In this document: piece after piece, positions 54,001 through 64,000 of the stretch
Layout of the letters: the number at the start of each line of letters is the position of its first letter
How positions within the stretch are numbered: the first letter of the stretch is position 1
Assembly (NCBI GenBank): GCA_018881555.1
Contig: JACAXG010000009.1
Span: 254,601-318,600 of the forward strand
DNA length: 64,000 nt
Direction: 5' to 3'
DNA from: Amblyornis subalaris
Taxonomy: Eukaryota; Chordata; Aves; Passeriformes; Ptilonorhynchidae
Notes under the pieces: generated by a model
Told to the model about the DNA's origin: nothing
Database searches by the model: none
The model's input: only the letters and a program-made list of their open reading frames with translations
Made by a program: the position numbers and the translations under genes

Positions 54001-57000
54001 TGAGACTCCTCTAACCTAACACCCACAAGGACTCTCCCATCAATTCAGCAGTATTGATGTTATTCAACCTTAAGTTTTTCCACAGCATTCTCCTGGCCTC
54101 TCAAAAACCTTTCTCGAAGGCTTGCCTTCTACCCTCTACTTCATTAAAATGGCCATGTGTTTCTGTTCTCCCCCCAACAGTGGCAACATTTTGCAAGGTT
54201 TTACCTATCCGGAACAGCNACAATCTCACTTTCCCATGGAAAGCTCTGACACTTATGAAAAAGATGTGCTTTAGTGACCCCCGCTGTGTTTCAACAAAGG
54301 GAAGGGTTTTTTTAGGCCTCTTAACTCGGTTTTGCTGTTCTATGCAGCTCTGTATTGGAACTGGTTGTAGACTGTATAAACAGCACCCAAATTATTCAAT
54401 CTATTTATTAGAGGTTTCTTGGTTCAGCCATGTTTGCTTGTCTTGTCTTCGATGCATTTCGTATTGATGCTTGAAGCCTAGCTGTGCATCACTTAAATAC
54501 CCATCCAAACAGGAAAACTGGGACCTTTCTGTGCAAAAAAAAGCATTCATTCTCTCATTTCCAATTTGTTTCACATTATTTGCCAATTGTAAAATGTTCA
54601 CCAATTCAACTGGGGAGCAGAAACCTTGTCATGTAACTTGACTATTCACCCTCTGTGGGCAGCAATATGTAAATAAAGGCAACTACGTGTGGAGCTGCCA
54701 TATGCTGAAGTTTACTGCTAGAAATTACTTGATGAGAGCTGTGACTAGCAGACACTTGCTGTTTGTTTCCCAGATAGATCCACAGGTGACATCTGTAGAA
54801 CGAATATTTGTGATCAGCTTTTCTCACAGTATGCATGANTGTAAAATAGTATTTTCTATGGAAGGTCTCTTTAGAAATCTCAAGTATGACTTAAATTAAA
54901 AACCACCAAATCCTAGCATGATGTTATCTTTTTTTTCTAAGGAATGTATCCAACTGGTTTTCTGGTTGGGTTTATTGCTCTGAAAACGTGAGTCAAATTC
55001 CATGAAAAGTTTGCAATGTTATTTTGAACAAATAAGACTGAACACAGTGAAACTTGCTGAAAAGGTTGCATAAACCTGAAAAGGTTGCTCCTGGTATGAG
55101 CAACACTCTGAGATTATAAATGAAAAGGCTGAGTTTATAAAGTTCCAATCTATATCTATGTGAAACAAAGAAATAAGAAAGTAAGTGAACTCATCATGGT
55201 TTGAAAAAAACCCGACTATTTATTTCCTGTGTTTGGAAAAAAACCTGAAAGTAATCCTTTGCTGCAAAACCTCCAAAAAAATCAATTGTCTATTCCATGA
55301 GTCTTGTTGAGAACATGACCCTGTATAAATCAATTATACTTTTGCATTTCACATTGACAAAGCCAGGACTTGGCCATCTGACCAAAGAGTCATGGAAGGT
55401 TATTACAACTTTGTCATGTTATTGCTGTATGGTAAATTTTCTGCTTATCTGCAAAACACACATACACACACAAAAAAGGCAAGGCAAGGAAAAAATTGTA
55501 TTACATTTTATCACTTTTTATCACTTTTTATAAAAGCACGCCCTTGTTTTTTACCTCTTTTTCTCTGAATAGAATACACTATCTCTTCAGACTCATTTTT
55601 GGGTGTGTTTTGAAGGGGGTAGAAATAATCTCTTTTGCAAATTACTTTCTGCACTGTGGAACCTGTTCTCCAAAGTAATAATATTGTAGCAAGTACAAGA
55701 AGGAGTGTGTCTTCTGCTCCCTGGCACCAACACATGGAACTATCCCTGTTGGATAATGTTAGAAGATGATATCAGAATGTGCTAGTCTTTAGCAGTATAT
55801 TCCTTTGTCTTTTTCTTATTAAATCTTTGAAAGTGTGTTGTCCTTAACTTTTTCACTTCAAAGTCTGCATGTTAGTTATTATTTTCATGAGCCTTCATAA
55901 AGGTGTTTGGGTTTGGCAAAAACCTTCTTGCAAATTGAAGTAACCAGGATACAGTTACAACGAATCTAAAATGGAACTAAATGTATCTTAGGAATTTGTT
56001 TGAACCTACACAAAATATTGTCTATAGCAAGTAACCAGCATTTATTACAATCTTCTTTTCTGAGATCACAGGCCATGGTTCTCCTTTCACTTACATCAGC
56101 ACTAACTGAGAATAATTACCTTGAAAAACACGTAGCTGCCCCCTGCAAAACCAGTGTAATTGGCAGAGAAATCGAGATCCATAGACTTATGTTCATTCCT
56201 TGATAATAAAATTACTTGATCTTATTTCAGTTCTGATTCTGTTTTCCAAGGCACAACAAAATGAACTAGCGTGTTTCCTCAGACACACAGCTACAAGCTG
56301 CTTAAACTGATGTCCACTTTGGAACAAGCTTCAGAAGCTTTACACTCACTCAGCGGAGAATTCCCAACGAGGCCTTGGGAACATTCATTATCTGCCACAA
56401 ACAAATTAATCCCTCAGGAGATATGTATCCAGCATCTTAGAAGGAATGAAAACCTTTTGTAAGTGAATGGTTTTACTGTCTATTACAGTCCTCATATGAG
56501 TTTACTCAACAGAGAGTTGCCAAGAGACCACTGACATGTTTAATTTTCTGTGGTCCTTATGTATTTTCTGAAATTCACAGGAAACTGCTGTGAATTTATA
56601 GAATAGTTTGTTGTGGTGCATCCTAGTCACAGCTGTGTGTGTTCATGTCATGAGTAATTAGGCAGGCAGAAGAGGTGCGTATAACATTTTTACTCATTTT
56701 AACCAACAGCCTATTTTCAAATTCCCTCCTGTTGTTTCCTCAAGAGGTGGCATGGAAATTTCTGCTAGCACATCTAATTAAGGCAGAAATTTGTTAAGAC
56801 CCCTCCAGCTCCATGAAATTAAAACACATTCCTCCTAGGGAAGAGACCACAATAGTTTTTTCTGGACCTGGTCATGATTGCAGTTCCTGAGTCCTAGAAA
56901 CCTCTTGAAATCCTCTGATCTGTGTGTGCACAGGCAAAGAGTGCTGGACTGGTGTGAGAAGTACAGTGAGGGTCAACCACTGAAATGATGGCTCTTGATA

Positions 57001-59919
57001 CAATTTTCTCAAGCACTGCCAAAGAATGGCTTAGCAGCACAGGCTTCAGGTTTATCTTAACTCGAGCCATCAGTTTCCAAACTGAGCCGACTGTACCTGC
57101 TCCATGACCAGAGCTGCTCAGAGGGTCTGGGCAGCAGCAATCTTCCCTTGGTGGATTTGCAGCCACTCACCCTTGCTGGTGGCAGTTCATCCACTCAGGA
57201 TATGCAGCTGGGAGCTGCAGTCTTCCAGCAGAACTTGTAGATGATTGAAGTAGCAGGGCTGGTCTCTAGACCTCGTAAATCACTGTTTATAATTCAGCAT
57301 TTTTAAAACACCTGCTAAAACAGCAGCTCTGTTTAATGGTATATTTTCAGCTTTANCATGGGGAGAGAAATGAAAGCAAAGGCAATACTTAAGATGTGGA
57401 AACCACTTTCCCCTTCAGTAACCCAGTGCTCTGATTTTTGTCCTGGAGACTATAACCTTTGGTTGTAAGCCAGAACCAAGAAAAGGGCTGGTGCTTCTTA
57501 GATACAATTAACCACTGTTTTAGTCTAGACACTCTAGAATGAGTGTTCTATAGATTATTATTATTTCTTTTTTTTTCTTTCTCTTAATTCTATGCAATGA
57601 GAGATAAGCAATAGGTAATCTAAAGCAATCCAAATCCATAACTATTTTAATGAGTGAGGTTGTTCTACCAGATAAGAATGGGCTTCCTTTGGGTTTTCTG
57701 AGCTGATTAATAACATCAGTAGGGAGGACCTTGCCGGCAGATGAAGAAGCATTGTTGTTAAGAACAGATTTTAATCTCTCTCTTTCACTCACCCAACTTG
57801 TTACAGTAACTGAAGTGTAAAGCAGTAGGGGTTTAGTATATTTGAATACAAAACAAAGAACATAAATCTGGAAAGATCTAGCACACCTAGTGACATGCCT
57901 AGACAGGGAGAGCAACTGGTTTATATGAGTCAGTGTGTGTGTCCCACTAAAGCTGCAACAACCCAGTCATTACTTCTTCACAGCTTCTTTTATTCGCTCT
58001 AAGGAGGATGCTCATACTGTCCGCACTGTTTTCCCATGGATATTTTTAATTTCTTATGAAATTAACAAGGGAACTTCAGACCAGGCCCAGCCTCAGAAAT
58101 GTCTACTGAAAGAGACAGAAATGTCTACTTCAAAACTAGAAAAACTCTAGGAGACCTTACGCCATAAAATTCATTTACTATTACAACTAAAAAGAACCTG
58201 TCCTTTCTCATACAGACAACTGAAGTTATACCTATATGTTAATATATGGAGAGAGATCCCAGAATGATTTTATCCAAGGATCCCCCTAATGCATACATTT
58301 GCATTTCTGAAGCCATCATTTAAAAATTCTGAAGTTATTTATCCAAATTTTATTACAAGTATAAACAAAAACTGAGTCTGTCTAAAAATCCAATTTTTAA
58401 TTTCTATTGAGTTGTAGGCATATTAAACCTTAAAGTGTGAACTCTCCCAGAAAAAAAAATTTAAGTGATGCTTTTTTATATGCAGACATATGCTGAACTA
58501 GGAACAATAAACACTGTCTTTTCTATAAATTTATTCCACCATGGCAAAGAGCCATCTTCTGAGGGTGGCGTAATTATTGAATTATTTCTCAGCTACTATT
58601 GTCACTGATATTCTATTGAGTAATGTAAATATGAAATAAATAAATAAAAAAATTCTTATATACTGCATTGACCAACCAGTGCTGATCTGAAAACCATTTA
58701 AAACACCATACACATATTTGTGCAACTTCCACTGCATTTTTCTGAACAAAGAGTAATAAAGGATGGTATACTTTTGCTTAAAGAGCTGAGTCCCAAAGGT
58801 ACCCTGTGCTCTTCAAATAAAGAATTCTGTATATTAAGTTATAGGACATTGTCTACCCTGAGACACTGAGATCTTCTCCTGCCAGATTAAAAAAGACCTG
58901 TTATAGTCCTCAATCCAAAAATACTGTTTCTCTCTCTTGGTGCATGTCAGACTGCATCACCTCTCTTCCACAAGATATGTCTTGTTCCATATCCCTACAT
59001 CCATGCTGCAGAGGAGCTTCCTCAAACTCCAAAACTCTTCAGTGTTTTGGGGTTTGAGGAACTTCAGAGAACACCTGAAATTTTGCTTGCTCTAACCTCA
59101 AGGCACAGGAAATTCATCTTTTATGTCTCTGTTTTCCAGTTGTTTGTCTACAGCCCCCTGGAGGTACTTTGGCTATTTCTAGGGAAGGCAGGAAATATAG
59201 CTAACAAAAATAAACCTGTACTCACTAGTCTTATATTTTCAGCTCCATGAGGGCTTTTTTTCAGGACATATAAAACACAAAAGTTTGAATACTTTTTCTC
59301 TAGGATCTTACAGACTAGACATTAGGCACCTGGAAGTATATGGAAGACAGGCAACTAACAAGGAAACTGGAGAAAAAAGGACGCAGCTGAAATGTACTGA
59401 AAATGCAGATGCTGACAGGGGTAGAATTATTAATGTTATTTCTATTATTATTGGTCTTGTTGTTGTTACTAATAACCCAAAAAGCAAACCATAACACTTG
59501 AGCAGAAAAGTATCAGTGCAGGGAAAATGTCCCATATGCCAGTGTATAAATAGATCTGTCAGAGAACACAATAGCTCTGCTGCTGCTCTCTCAGAGCTGA
59601 AGTGATCCTGATAGAAACAACAGGTGATTGTTTCTTGCTGCTTTCACTGTAGATGAGAGGGAGCCATTGTAATGGGACTACCTATTAAATAGGACGTAAC
59701 TCAGTGAGGTAAACAGTAATTATACACCAGGAAAAACAGACTGGGTAGGTTTGGACATGTTCACAAACAGATTGTCTCTGTTGGAAAGCAGTGGCAAGTT
59801 CTGCCTCTGTGCCTCAAGTACTTAGAGGAAAGCACAGACTGATTAATCTGCAAGTGCTTGTTGCCCTGTACTGTGGGATTAATCCCAGAATAACCTCTTT
59901 CTGTGAGTAATGTCTGTAG
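51062..59919. other. Unassigned intergenic DNA
   Basis: No gene, LTR or LINE recognised in about 8.9 kb. Reading frames stay under about 140 codons. AT-rich parts near 51700-51900 and 52200-52480 look like candidate conserved non-coding sequence (see findings). Confidence 0.5.
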
Positions 59920-60510
59920 GAATCACATCATAGAACCATAGAATCACAGCAAGGTTTGGGTTGGAAGGGATTTGGAAGATCATCTAAATCCAATTCCTCT
60001 GTCATGGGCAGGGAAACCTTCCACTAGACCAAGCTGCTCAAAGCCCCATCCAACCTGACCTGGCACGTTTACAGAGATGAAGCATCTGCAGCTTCTCTGG
60101 GCAACCTGTACCAGAGTCTCACGAACCTCACCGTGAAGAATTTCTTTCTGATATCTAGTCTAAACCTACCTCTTTCAGTCTGAAGCCATTGTTCCCTGTC
60201 CTATCTCTACATGACCTTGTTAAAAGTCCTTCTCCAGCTTTCCTGTAGGGCCTCTTTAAGCACTGAAAGGTGCTCTAAGGTCTCCTTGGAGCCTTCTCTT
60301 CTCCAGGCTGAACAACCCCAACTCTCTCAGCCTCCATTCATAGGAGAGGTGCTCCAGCCTTCTGACCACCTTCATGGCTCTCCTCTGGACTCCAACAGGT
60401 CCACATCCTTCTTGTGTTGAGGGCACCCCCACATCCATGCTCACCACACAGTGAAAGAGGAGCTGAAGCTGCTCTGTGATCTCAGCGCCAGAGTAACTCA
60501 AAAGATGCCA
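59920..60510 (-). mobile_element. CR1 LINE 3' end, 5'-truncated
   Basis: The plus strand opens with tandem CATAGAA units (59926-59946), the complement of the CR1 3' microsatellite tail. GGTTTGGGTTGGAAGGGATTT follows, the complement of the canonical CR1 3' UTR end. Further CR1 signatures follow in order: CCCCAACTCTCTCAGCCT, AGGAGAGGTGCTCCAGCC and CTCCTCTGGACTCCAACAGG. The element is about 590 bp with no ORF, truncated at its 5' end like most CR1 copies. It is better preserved than the CR1 at 40702. Confidence 0.95.
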
Positions 60511-61852
60511 ATTAGCAGATCACTACAAAATAAAGAAGGCAACTGCACTTCACATTTAGTTTAAGTAATGGATATTTTTTTCTGGAAACAAATTATATCA
60601 AAATAGAAACTGTTCTTTGTCTTTTTGTTGCATTTTTTTCCTTCTCTTTTGTGTGTCTGTGTTTTGGGCTTTACTTTCCTATATCCTAGGAGTCATGAAC
60701 AAAGATATATATTTTCATTTCGTGGTAGTGAGTCTGATTACACCATTTAAGGGAGCATGCAATGGGCAGTAGTTGTATGATTTAGTGAAGACAAATATTT
60801 ATATTCCATTGGGGGGTTGTGGCTAAGCAGATCATAATTCATTACAAAAGTCACATCTGGGAACGCTTTTTTGATTTATTGTCTGTGGCAGAATTGGAGT
60901 GCCAGCTCTGAGCTATACTTTCTTACATGTCAAAGTCTGAAGTACTAATACATCTAATTTTTTTATATATCTGTCTGAATATAGATAATGATAAGAATTA
61001 TTACCTCTCTTCAGTTCTTCAACCCTTATTTTCAGTCTTCTTACTTTCCATTGCCAGAGTCTACCGTTTAGATCTAATGGAAATACTGTATGAAGAATAC
61101 ATTTTTTTGCATTTTATTGAAACATTTTGTTGAATTTTATTTGTTTGTGTTTTTAAGGGACATTGTTCTGGCAACTCAAATGTCTCTGGTCACTGTTGGT
61201 TGTGGAGAAAAACCTTTCCCCTGCCCTCCTCCTCTAAGGCTGATTTCACAGAATCACAGGTCAATGTTCTGACAGTTCTCTCAGAATAAAAAACTTTTTT
61301 TCAGTGTTCTCATCATCCCAGTGAAGAAAAAAAACAAATTGTGAAACATTGATGGGTGTCACCAAATGAAATTGGCCTTCTCCAGCCAGCTATAATTTCC
61401 ACAGTAAGTTCACACACAACTTCCTATGTGAATTCATCTGCCCGAGACTCCCTGTGTAACTGTTATTCCACGAGTTGCCACACACTGTTATGGTATCCTC
61501 AAGTGGCTTCAGTTGTATTTACAGTAAAAAATTTTCTCCAAGAAAAAGATAACCTTCAGGCCAAATTATATTTTTAATCAGAAATTCTGGACAAGCATCA
61601 TCTCTAATAATAACCTTAGTTTTGCCAGATTCTGAATATTAGCAAGGAAGGGTTTTTTTTGTCTTAAGTAAACAATTGGGAATTTGTGAATGCAGCAACT
61701 TTCCTGTTTATTGTCAGTTCTACTGAAAAAATCAAATCAGACATCCCAGCCAAAGTCTGGACAACCTGAGCCCAGGGGTCTAAAGTGCATTAGCAGACAT
61801 CTAGAGCTTAGAATTTCTGCATCACACTGTGGACACTATGGCTGGCCAGTCT
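60511..61852. other. Unassigned intergenic DNA
   Basis: Nothing recognised. TTTCACAGAATCACAGG at 61244 resembles a CR1 tail but has no CR1 body after it. Confidence 0.5.
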
Positions 61853-62262
61853 TGTGGTTTAATCCTGGCAGTAAGTTTAGAAGCACAGAGCCACTATCTC
61901 ACTTCTTCCACCAGAGGAATGGAAGAGACAATCAGAGGATAAAAGTGAGAAAACCCATGGGTTGAGATAAAGACAGATTAATAAGCAAAAAACCCTAAAC
62001 CAAAACCAAATCAACAATGCCCTCCCCCACCAAAAAAAAAAGAAAACCAACCAAAAAGCCAAAACCTAACAATAAAAGCAGGTGATGCAAAAAACACCAA
62101 TTGCTCACCACCAGCCAACAGATGCCCAGTCTGTCTCCAAGCAATGTCAATCCCGGCAAACTTCTCTTGCCCCTGCGTTTATTACTGAGCACAACATCAC
62201 TTCCTATGGAATATTCCTTTGATCAGTTGGGGTCGACTGTCCAGGCTGTGTCCTCTCCCAAC
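61853..62262 (-). mobile_element. Older avian ERV LTR, interrupted by the provirus
   Basis: The plus strand begins TGTGGTTTAATCCTGGC, the complement of a common avian LTR's U5 end. It continues with landmarks of that LTR in the same order: GTGAGAAAACCCATGGGTTG, GATAAAGACAG, TTATTACTGAGCAC, TATGGAATATTCCTTTGATC, then CAGTTGGGGTCGACTGTCC and GGCTGTGTCCTCTCCCAAC. The orientation is therefore minus. The copy stops abruptly at 62262, where the 5' LTR of another provirus begins, so the rest of its U3 is displaced. It is visibly more diverged, with a TATA box decayed to TTATTACT. Family identity is from memory and unnamed. Confidence 0.82.
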
Positions 62263-62472
62263 TGTAAGAGACGGTTCGAGAATCTCTCATCTGCCTCACA
62301 ATCATCGACAAGGACAGAGACTGAAAACCCTAAAACACCCCAGAAGCAAAAGAGGACTTTTGCTCAGGAGTCCTGGCCTGGCCGAGGTGAGATGTTTGCC
62401 AAGTATTGCCTGTAGGTNCACCCATGGAGAAATACAATGCACAATGCATTCCTGAGAAAATTGGTACAGGTT

Positions 62473-62546
62473 GTGGTGGTACCGTGCTTGCAATGGAGCA
62501 AGGAGNACAGACNGTGATGGCGCCNTGCTTGCACCGGACCGAGAAG
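62473..62546. repeat. Imperfect 41-bp-period direct repeat in U3
   Basis: The 33-base blocks 62473-62505 and 62514-62546 share about 24 positions, with GTGCTTGCA in the first and TGCTTGCA in the second. Repeated blocks in U3 are often enhancer elements, though that role is only inferred here. Confidence 0.55.
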
Positions 62547-62659
62547 AAATAATTGGTCCAGAACACCTGCTTCTGTACCCCAAAAACCACAGGCCTCAAA
62601 CAATAGTGGCAAAATTCCTCACCTTCTGGCCANTTGTCNCCCCCCGCTCACGAAAAGAC

Positions 62660-62666
62660 TATAAAG
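62660..62666 (+). promoter_or_regulatory. TATA box of the proviral LTR
   Basis: TATAAAG, about 190 bp upstream of AATAAA. This places the transcription start, and so the U3/R border, near 62690. Confidence 0.65.
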
Positions 62667-62853
62667 AGACACTCTAAGTTAACCCAGTTGAGATCTCCCC
62701 ACGGACGACGACGAGTCTATTGGCTGGACCACGAGGACTTCGTATCATCNGTTGGTAGCTATTCNCCTCTCCCTTTNTCTCTCTCTCCNCACACTACTTT
62801 ATTCCTCTCTCTTTCTCTCTCCCCTCTATCGCATAATNGTGTTGTTGGCACGC

Positions 62854-62859
62854 AATAAA
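62854..62859 (+). promoter_or_regulatory. Poly(A) signal of the proviral LTR
   Basis: AATAAA, with a GTGCATTGTTG-rich stretch just downstream and about 100 bp before the LTR end, as expected for R/U5. Confidence 0.75.
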
Positions 62860-62937
62860 GGTGCATTGTTGATTCAAATTGAAATCCCCGTTTGTGTCTT
62901 TTGCACTCTGAGATCGGTGATAGAACCATCACGACCC

Positions 62938-62953
62938 CCGCTCGTGCGAGCGG
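62938..62953. repeat. Perfect inverted repeat in U5
   Basis: CCGCTCG-TG-CGAGCGG forms a 7-bp GC-rich stem with a 2-base spacer. Partly matching outer arms (TCACGAC upstream, ATCGTGA downstream) extend it almost to the LTR end. Confidence 0.8.
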
Positions 62954-62969
62954 ATCGTGACATTTAAAT

Positions 62970-62987
62970 TGGCGTAGTCGGCAGGAT
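62970..62987 (+). promoter_or_regulatory. Primer-binding site, tRNA-Ser type
   Basis: TGGCGTAGTCGGCAGGAT is complementary to the 3' end, CCA included, of vertebrate tRNA-Ser (AGA/TGA isoacceptors), whose tail reads ATCCTGCCGACTACG plus CCA. The site lies 7 bases after the LTR's terminal CA. It marks where minus-strand DNA synthesis would start. Confidence 0.85.
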
Positions 62988-63412
62988 CTGACAGACTGAA
63001 GGGGTTGCAAGGTTGTGTGTAGTCTGTAACAGGGGAAGGACGTTTTGCTCCAGCCGCACCTAGCCCGACACTCCGAAAGGGTGAGCGGTGTCTAGAAAGC
63101 AAGGGGGGCGACTCGAATTTCCNGCAAACTGCACACACCTAGGCGAAAAGCACTCCTCTGTCTTCAGATTTTCACGAAAGGATCTCTTGGTGCAAAAGGG
63201 GGAACTGCTGTTTTTAGTGTTTGTGTGTGTGCATTTGGTCTGCTTGGTGTAGCGAAGAGACAACCATAAGTAACTTAAGGAGTACCTCCCAGGCAGATTT
63301 TGGTCTCTTCACCCACTCAGGGAAGCGAAGGGAAAACACAGCCGAGTTTTGGTGTGTGTTGTTGTGTGTAATTAAGTTTACCTCCCTGTAGTGGTTTTTG
63401 TCCCTTCATAAA
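62988..63412 (+). other. Proviral untranslated leader
   Basis: About 425 bases between the primer-binding site and the first ATG of the gag-like frame. It would hold the packaging signal by analogy with other retroviruses. AAGGGTGAGC near 63077-63086 resembles a splice donor, but this is weak. Confidence 0.6.
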
Positions 63413-64000
63413 ATGACCNAAAACTCCAGTGTAAAGGAGAAAGCTGCATTTTATGCTTTGTTAGCAAAACACAATGCCAGACCCTCTCCGGGAGGGGAAG
63501 AGTGGGCACAAAATAACTGGTTTAATTTGAAGTGTGTAACAGATAGAGTATGTTCTTTACAACATNAGACAAAATTTAAATTTGGCCGAAGTAAGTCCAT
63601 AATCTGCTCTGTTTTAGGAGCATGCCTTACAGCAGCTATAGATAACCGCTTCAAGCGGTGTAGTGAAGAGAAAGCAATAATAGATTCTCTTCAAAATCTA
63701 GTGGAGATTTTGCAGAAACAATTAGATGAGGAGAGGCATGAAAATAATTTGTTGCGGGCTGCCTTGAGACATTTTGAAAATTTAAAGAATAGTGACTCAC
63801 CAAAAGAGATAGAGGAAAAAGAAACCCCTCACACTAACCAATTATATCACCAGAAAGACCTAGTGTTAGTGAAAAATTATGGGGACAACTGTTGCCCTCA
63901 TATGAGACCCCTGATTAAAACAGAACCTATGAAGGTGGCCTCAGTTAAGCTCACTTTGCCTGGAGAGGAAAACCAACTCTCTACTAACATGGTGATTGGT
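63413..64000 (+). CDS. gag: Gag-like polyprotein of the nested ERV, 3' end cut by window
   Basis: From the ATG at 63413 the frame stays open for 196 codons to the last base, with no definite stop. It would encode the retroviral structural polyprotein that assembles the capsid. Residues 1-80 are mixed basic and hydrophobic, with a conserved-looking aromatic segment at 31-38 (WAQNNWFN). Residues 86-125 have leucine-rich heptads and strong charge (EEKAIIDSLQNLVEIL and beyond), predicting a coiled coil. An acidic linker then leads to a PLIKTEP motif near 166-172. The second residue is Thr, so there is no N-myristoylation signal. Position after LTR, tRNA-Ser site and leader makes gag the natural call. 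Class is probably ERV-L/ERV-S-like (inferred from primer type and the coiled coil). Codons 3 (NAA) and 52 (NAG) contain uncalled bases and could hide stops. Matrix, capsid and nucleocapsid borders cannot be seen. Confidence 0.75.
   Translation, partial: MTXNSSVKEKAAFYALLAKHNARPSPGGEEWAQNNWFNLKCVTDRVCSLQHXTKFKFGRSKSIICSVLGACLTAAIDNRFKRCSEEKAIIDSLQNLVEILQKQLDEERHENNLLRAALRHFENLKNSDSPKEIEEKETPHTNQLYHQKDLVLVKNYGDNCCPHMRPLIKTEPMKVASVKLTLPGEENQLSTNMVIG

Larger units (their letters stand above)
62263..62962 (+). mobile_element. 5' LTR of a nested endogenous retrovirus
   Basis: The 700-bp LTR begins TGTAAGAGACGG and ends CGGATCGTGACA, with short inverted termini TGT...ACA. It contains TATAAAG (62660-62666), a pyrimidine-rich stretch (about 62762-62826) and AATAAA (62854-62859), giving a clear U3-R-U5 order on the plus strand. 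A primer-binding site and a gag-like frame follow, so it is a 5' LTR and not a solo LTR. The left target site would be CCAAC or CAAC (62258-62262). Its right-hand copy lies outside the window. Eleven uncalled bases lie within it. Confidence 0.88.

Noticed and set aside
56894..57166. Minus-strand 90-codon frame considered as a CR1 or host coding remnant
   Set aside because: The translation did not match CR1 motifs or any other domain I know.
61244..61260. CR1-like tail, ACAGAATCACAGG
   Set aside because: It is too short and no CR1 3' UTR follows it. Chance is likely.
1..64000. CRISPR arrays, bacterial operons, tRNA or rRNA genes
   Set aside because: No regularly spaced repeats, ribosome-binding sites with long ORFs, or cloverleaf or rRNA core motifs were seen. 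The repeat content is that of a bird genome.

Overview
The window looks like gene-poor nuclear DNA from a bird. It is AT-rich, with no bacterial-style gene packing, no long open frames and no exon series I can recognise. The recognisable content is transposable elements of avian type: 5'-truncated CR1 LINEs, two of which still show the (CATAGAAT)-like 3' tail, and LTRs of endogenous retroviruses (ERVs). A passerine or other neoavian bird is likely, but that rests on remembered repeat families and not on a search. I found no convincing host gene, tRNA, rRNA or CRISPR array.

Layout. 1-4466: unassigned DNA. 4472-5549: solo LTR with a CpG-rich core and an exact 5-bp target-site duplication (TSD). 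About 6935-7430: broken CR1 reverse-transcriptase fragment on the minus strand. About 12660-13020: possible very old CR1 remnant. 13909-14814: minus-strand solo LTR with an exact 5-bp TSD. 14836-15550: plus-strand LTR only 21 bases further on. 15551-33648: long unassigned stretch with one AT-rich simple repeat. 33649-34162: plus-strand LTR with TATA and AATAAA signals. 35909-36800: minus-strand LTR of the same family as 14836-15550. 40702-about 41470: CR1 3' end, minus. 45139-45463: short solo LTR with a 5-bp TSD. 47470-48629: probable LTR with uncertain ends. 48635-59919: unassigned DNA. About 59920-60510: CR1 3' end, minus.

The most informative part is the right end. An older minus-strand avian LTR starts at 61853 and is interrupted at 62262 by a younger provirus on the plus strand. 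That provirus shows a 700-bp 5' LTR (62263-62962) with TATA and AATAAA signals, a primer-binding site matching the 3' end of tRNA-Ser (62970-62987), an untranslated leader, and a gag-like reading frame open from 63413 to the window edge. Uncalled bases are concentrated here, as expected for a multi-copy family that assembles poorly. The rest of the provirus should lie beyond 64000.

Nothing here supports an undescribed molecular system. The most useful leads are the nested tRNA-Ser-primed ERV, the set of LTRs with resolvable ends, and several unassigned stretches that could be conserved non-coding elements.
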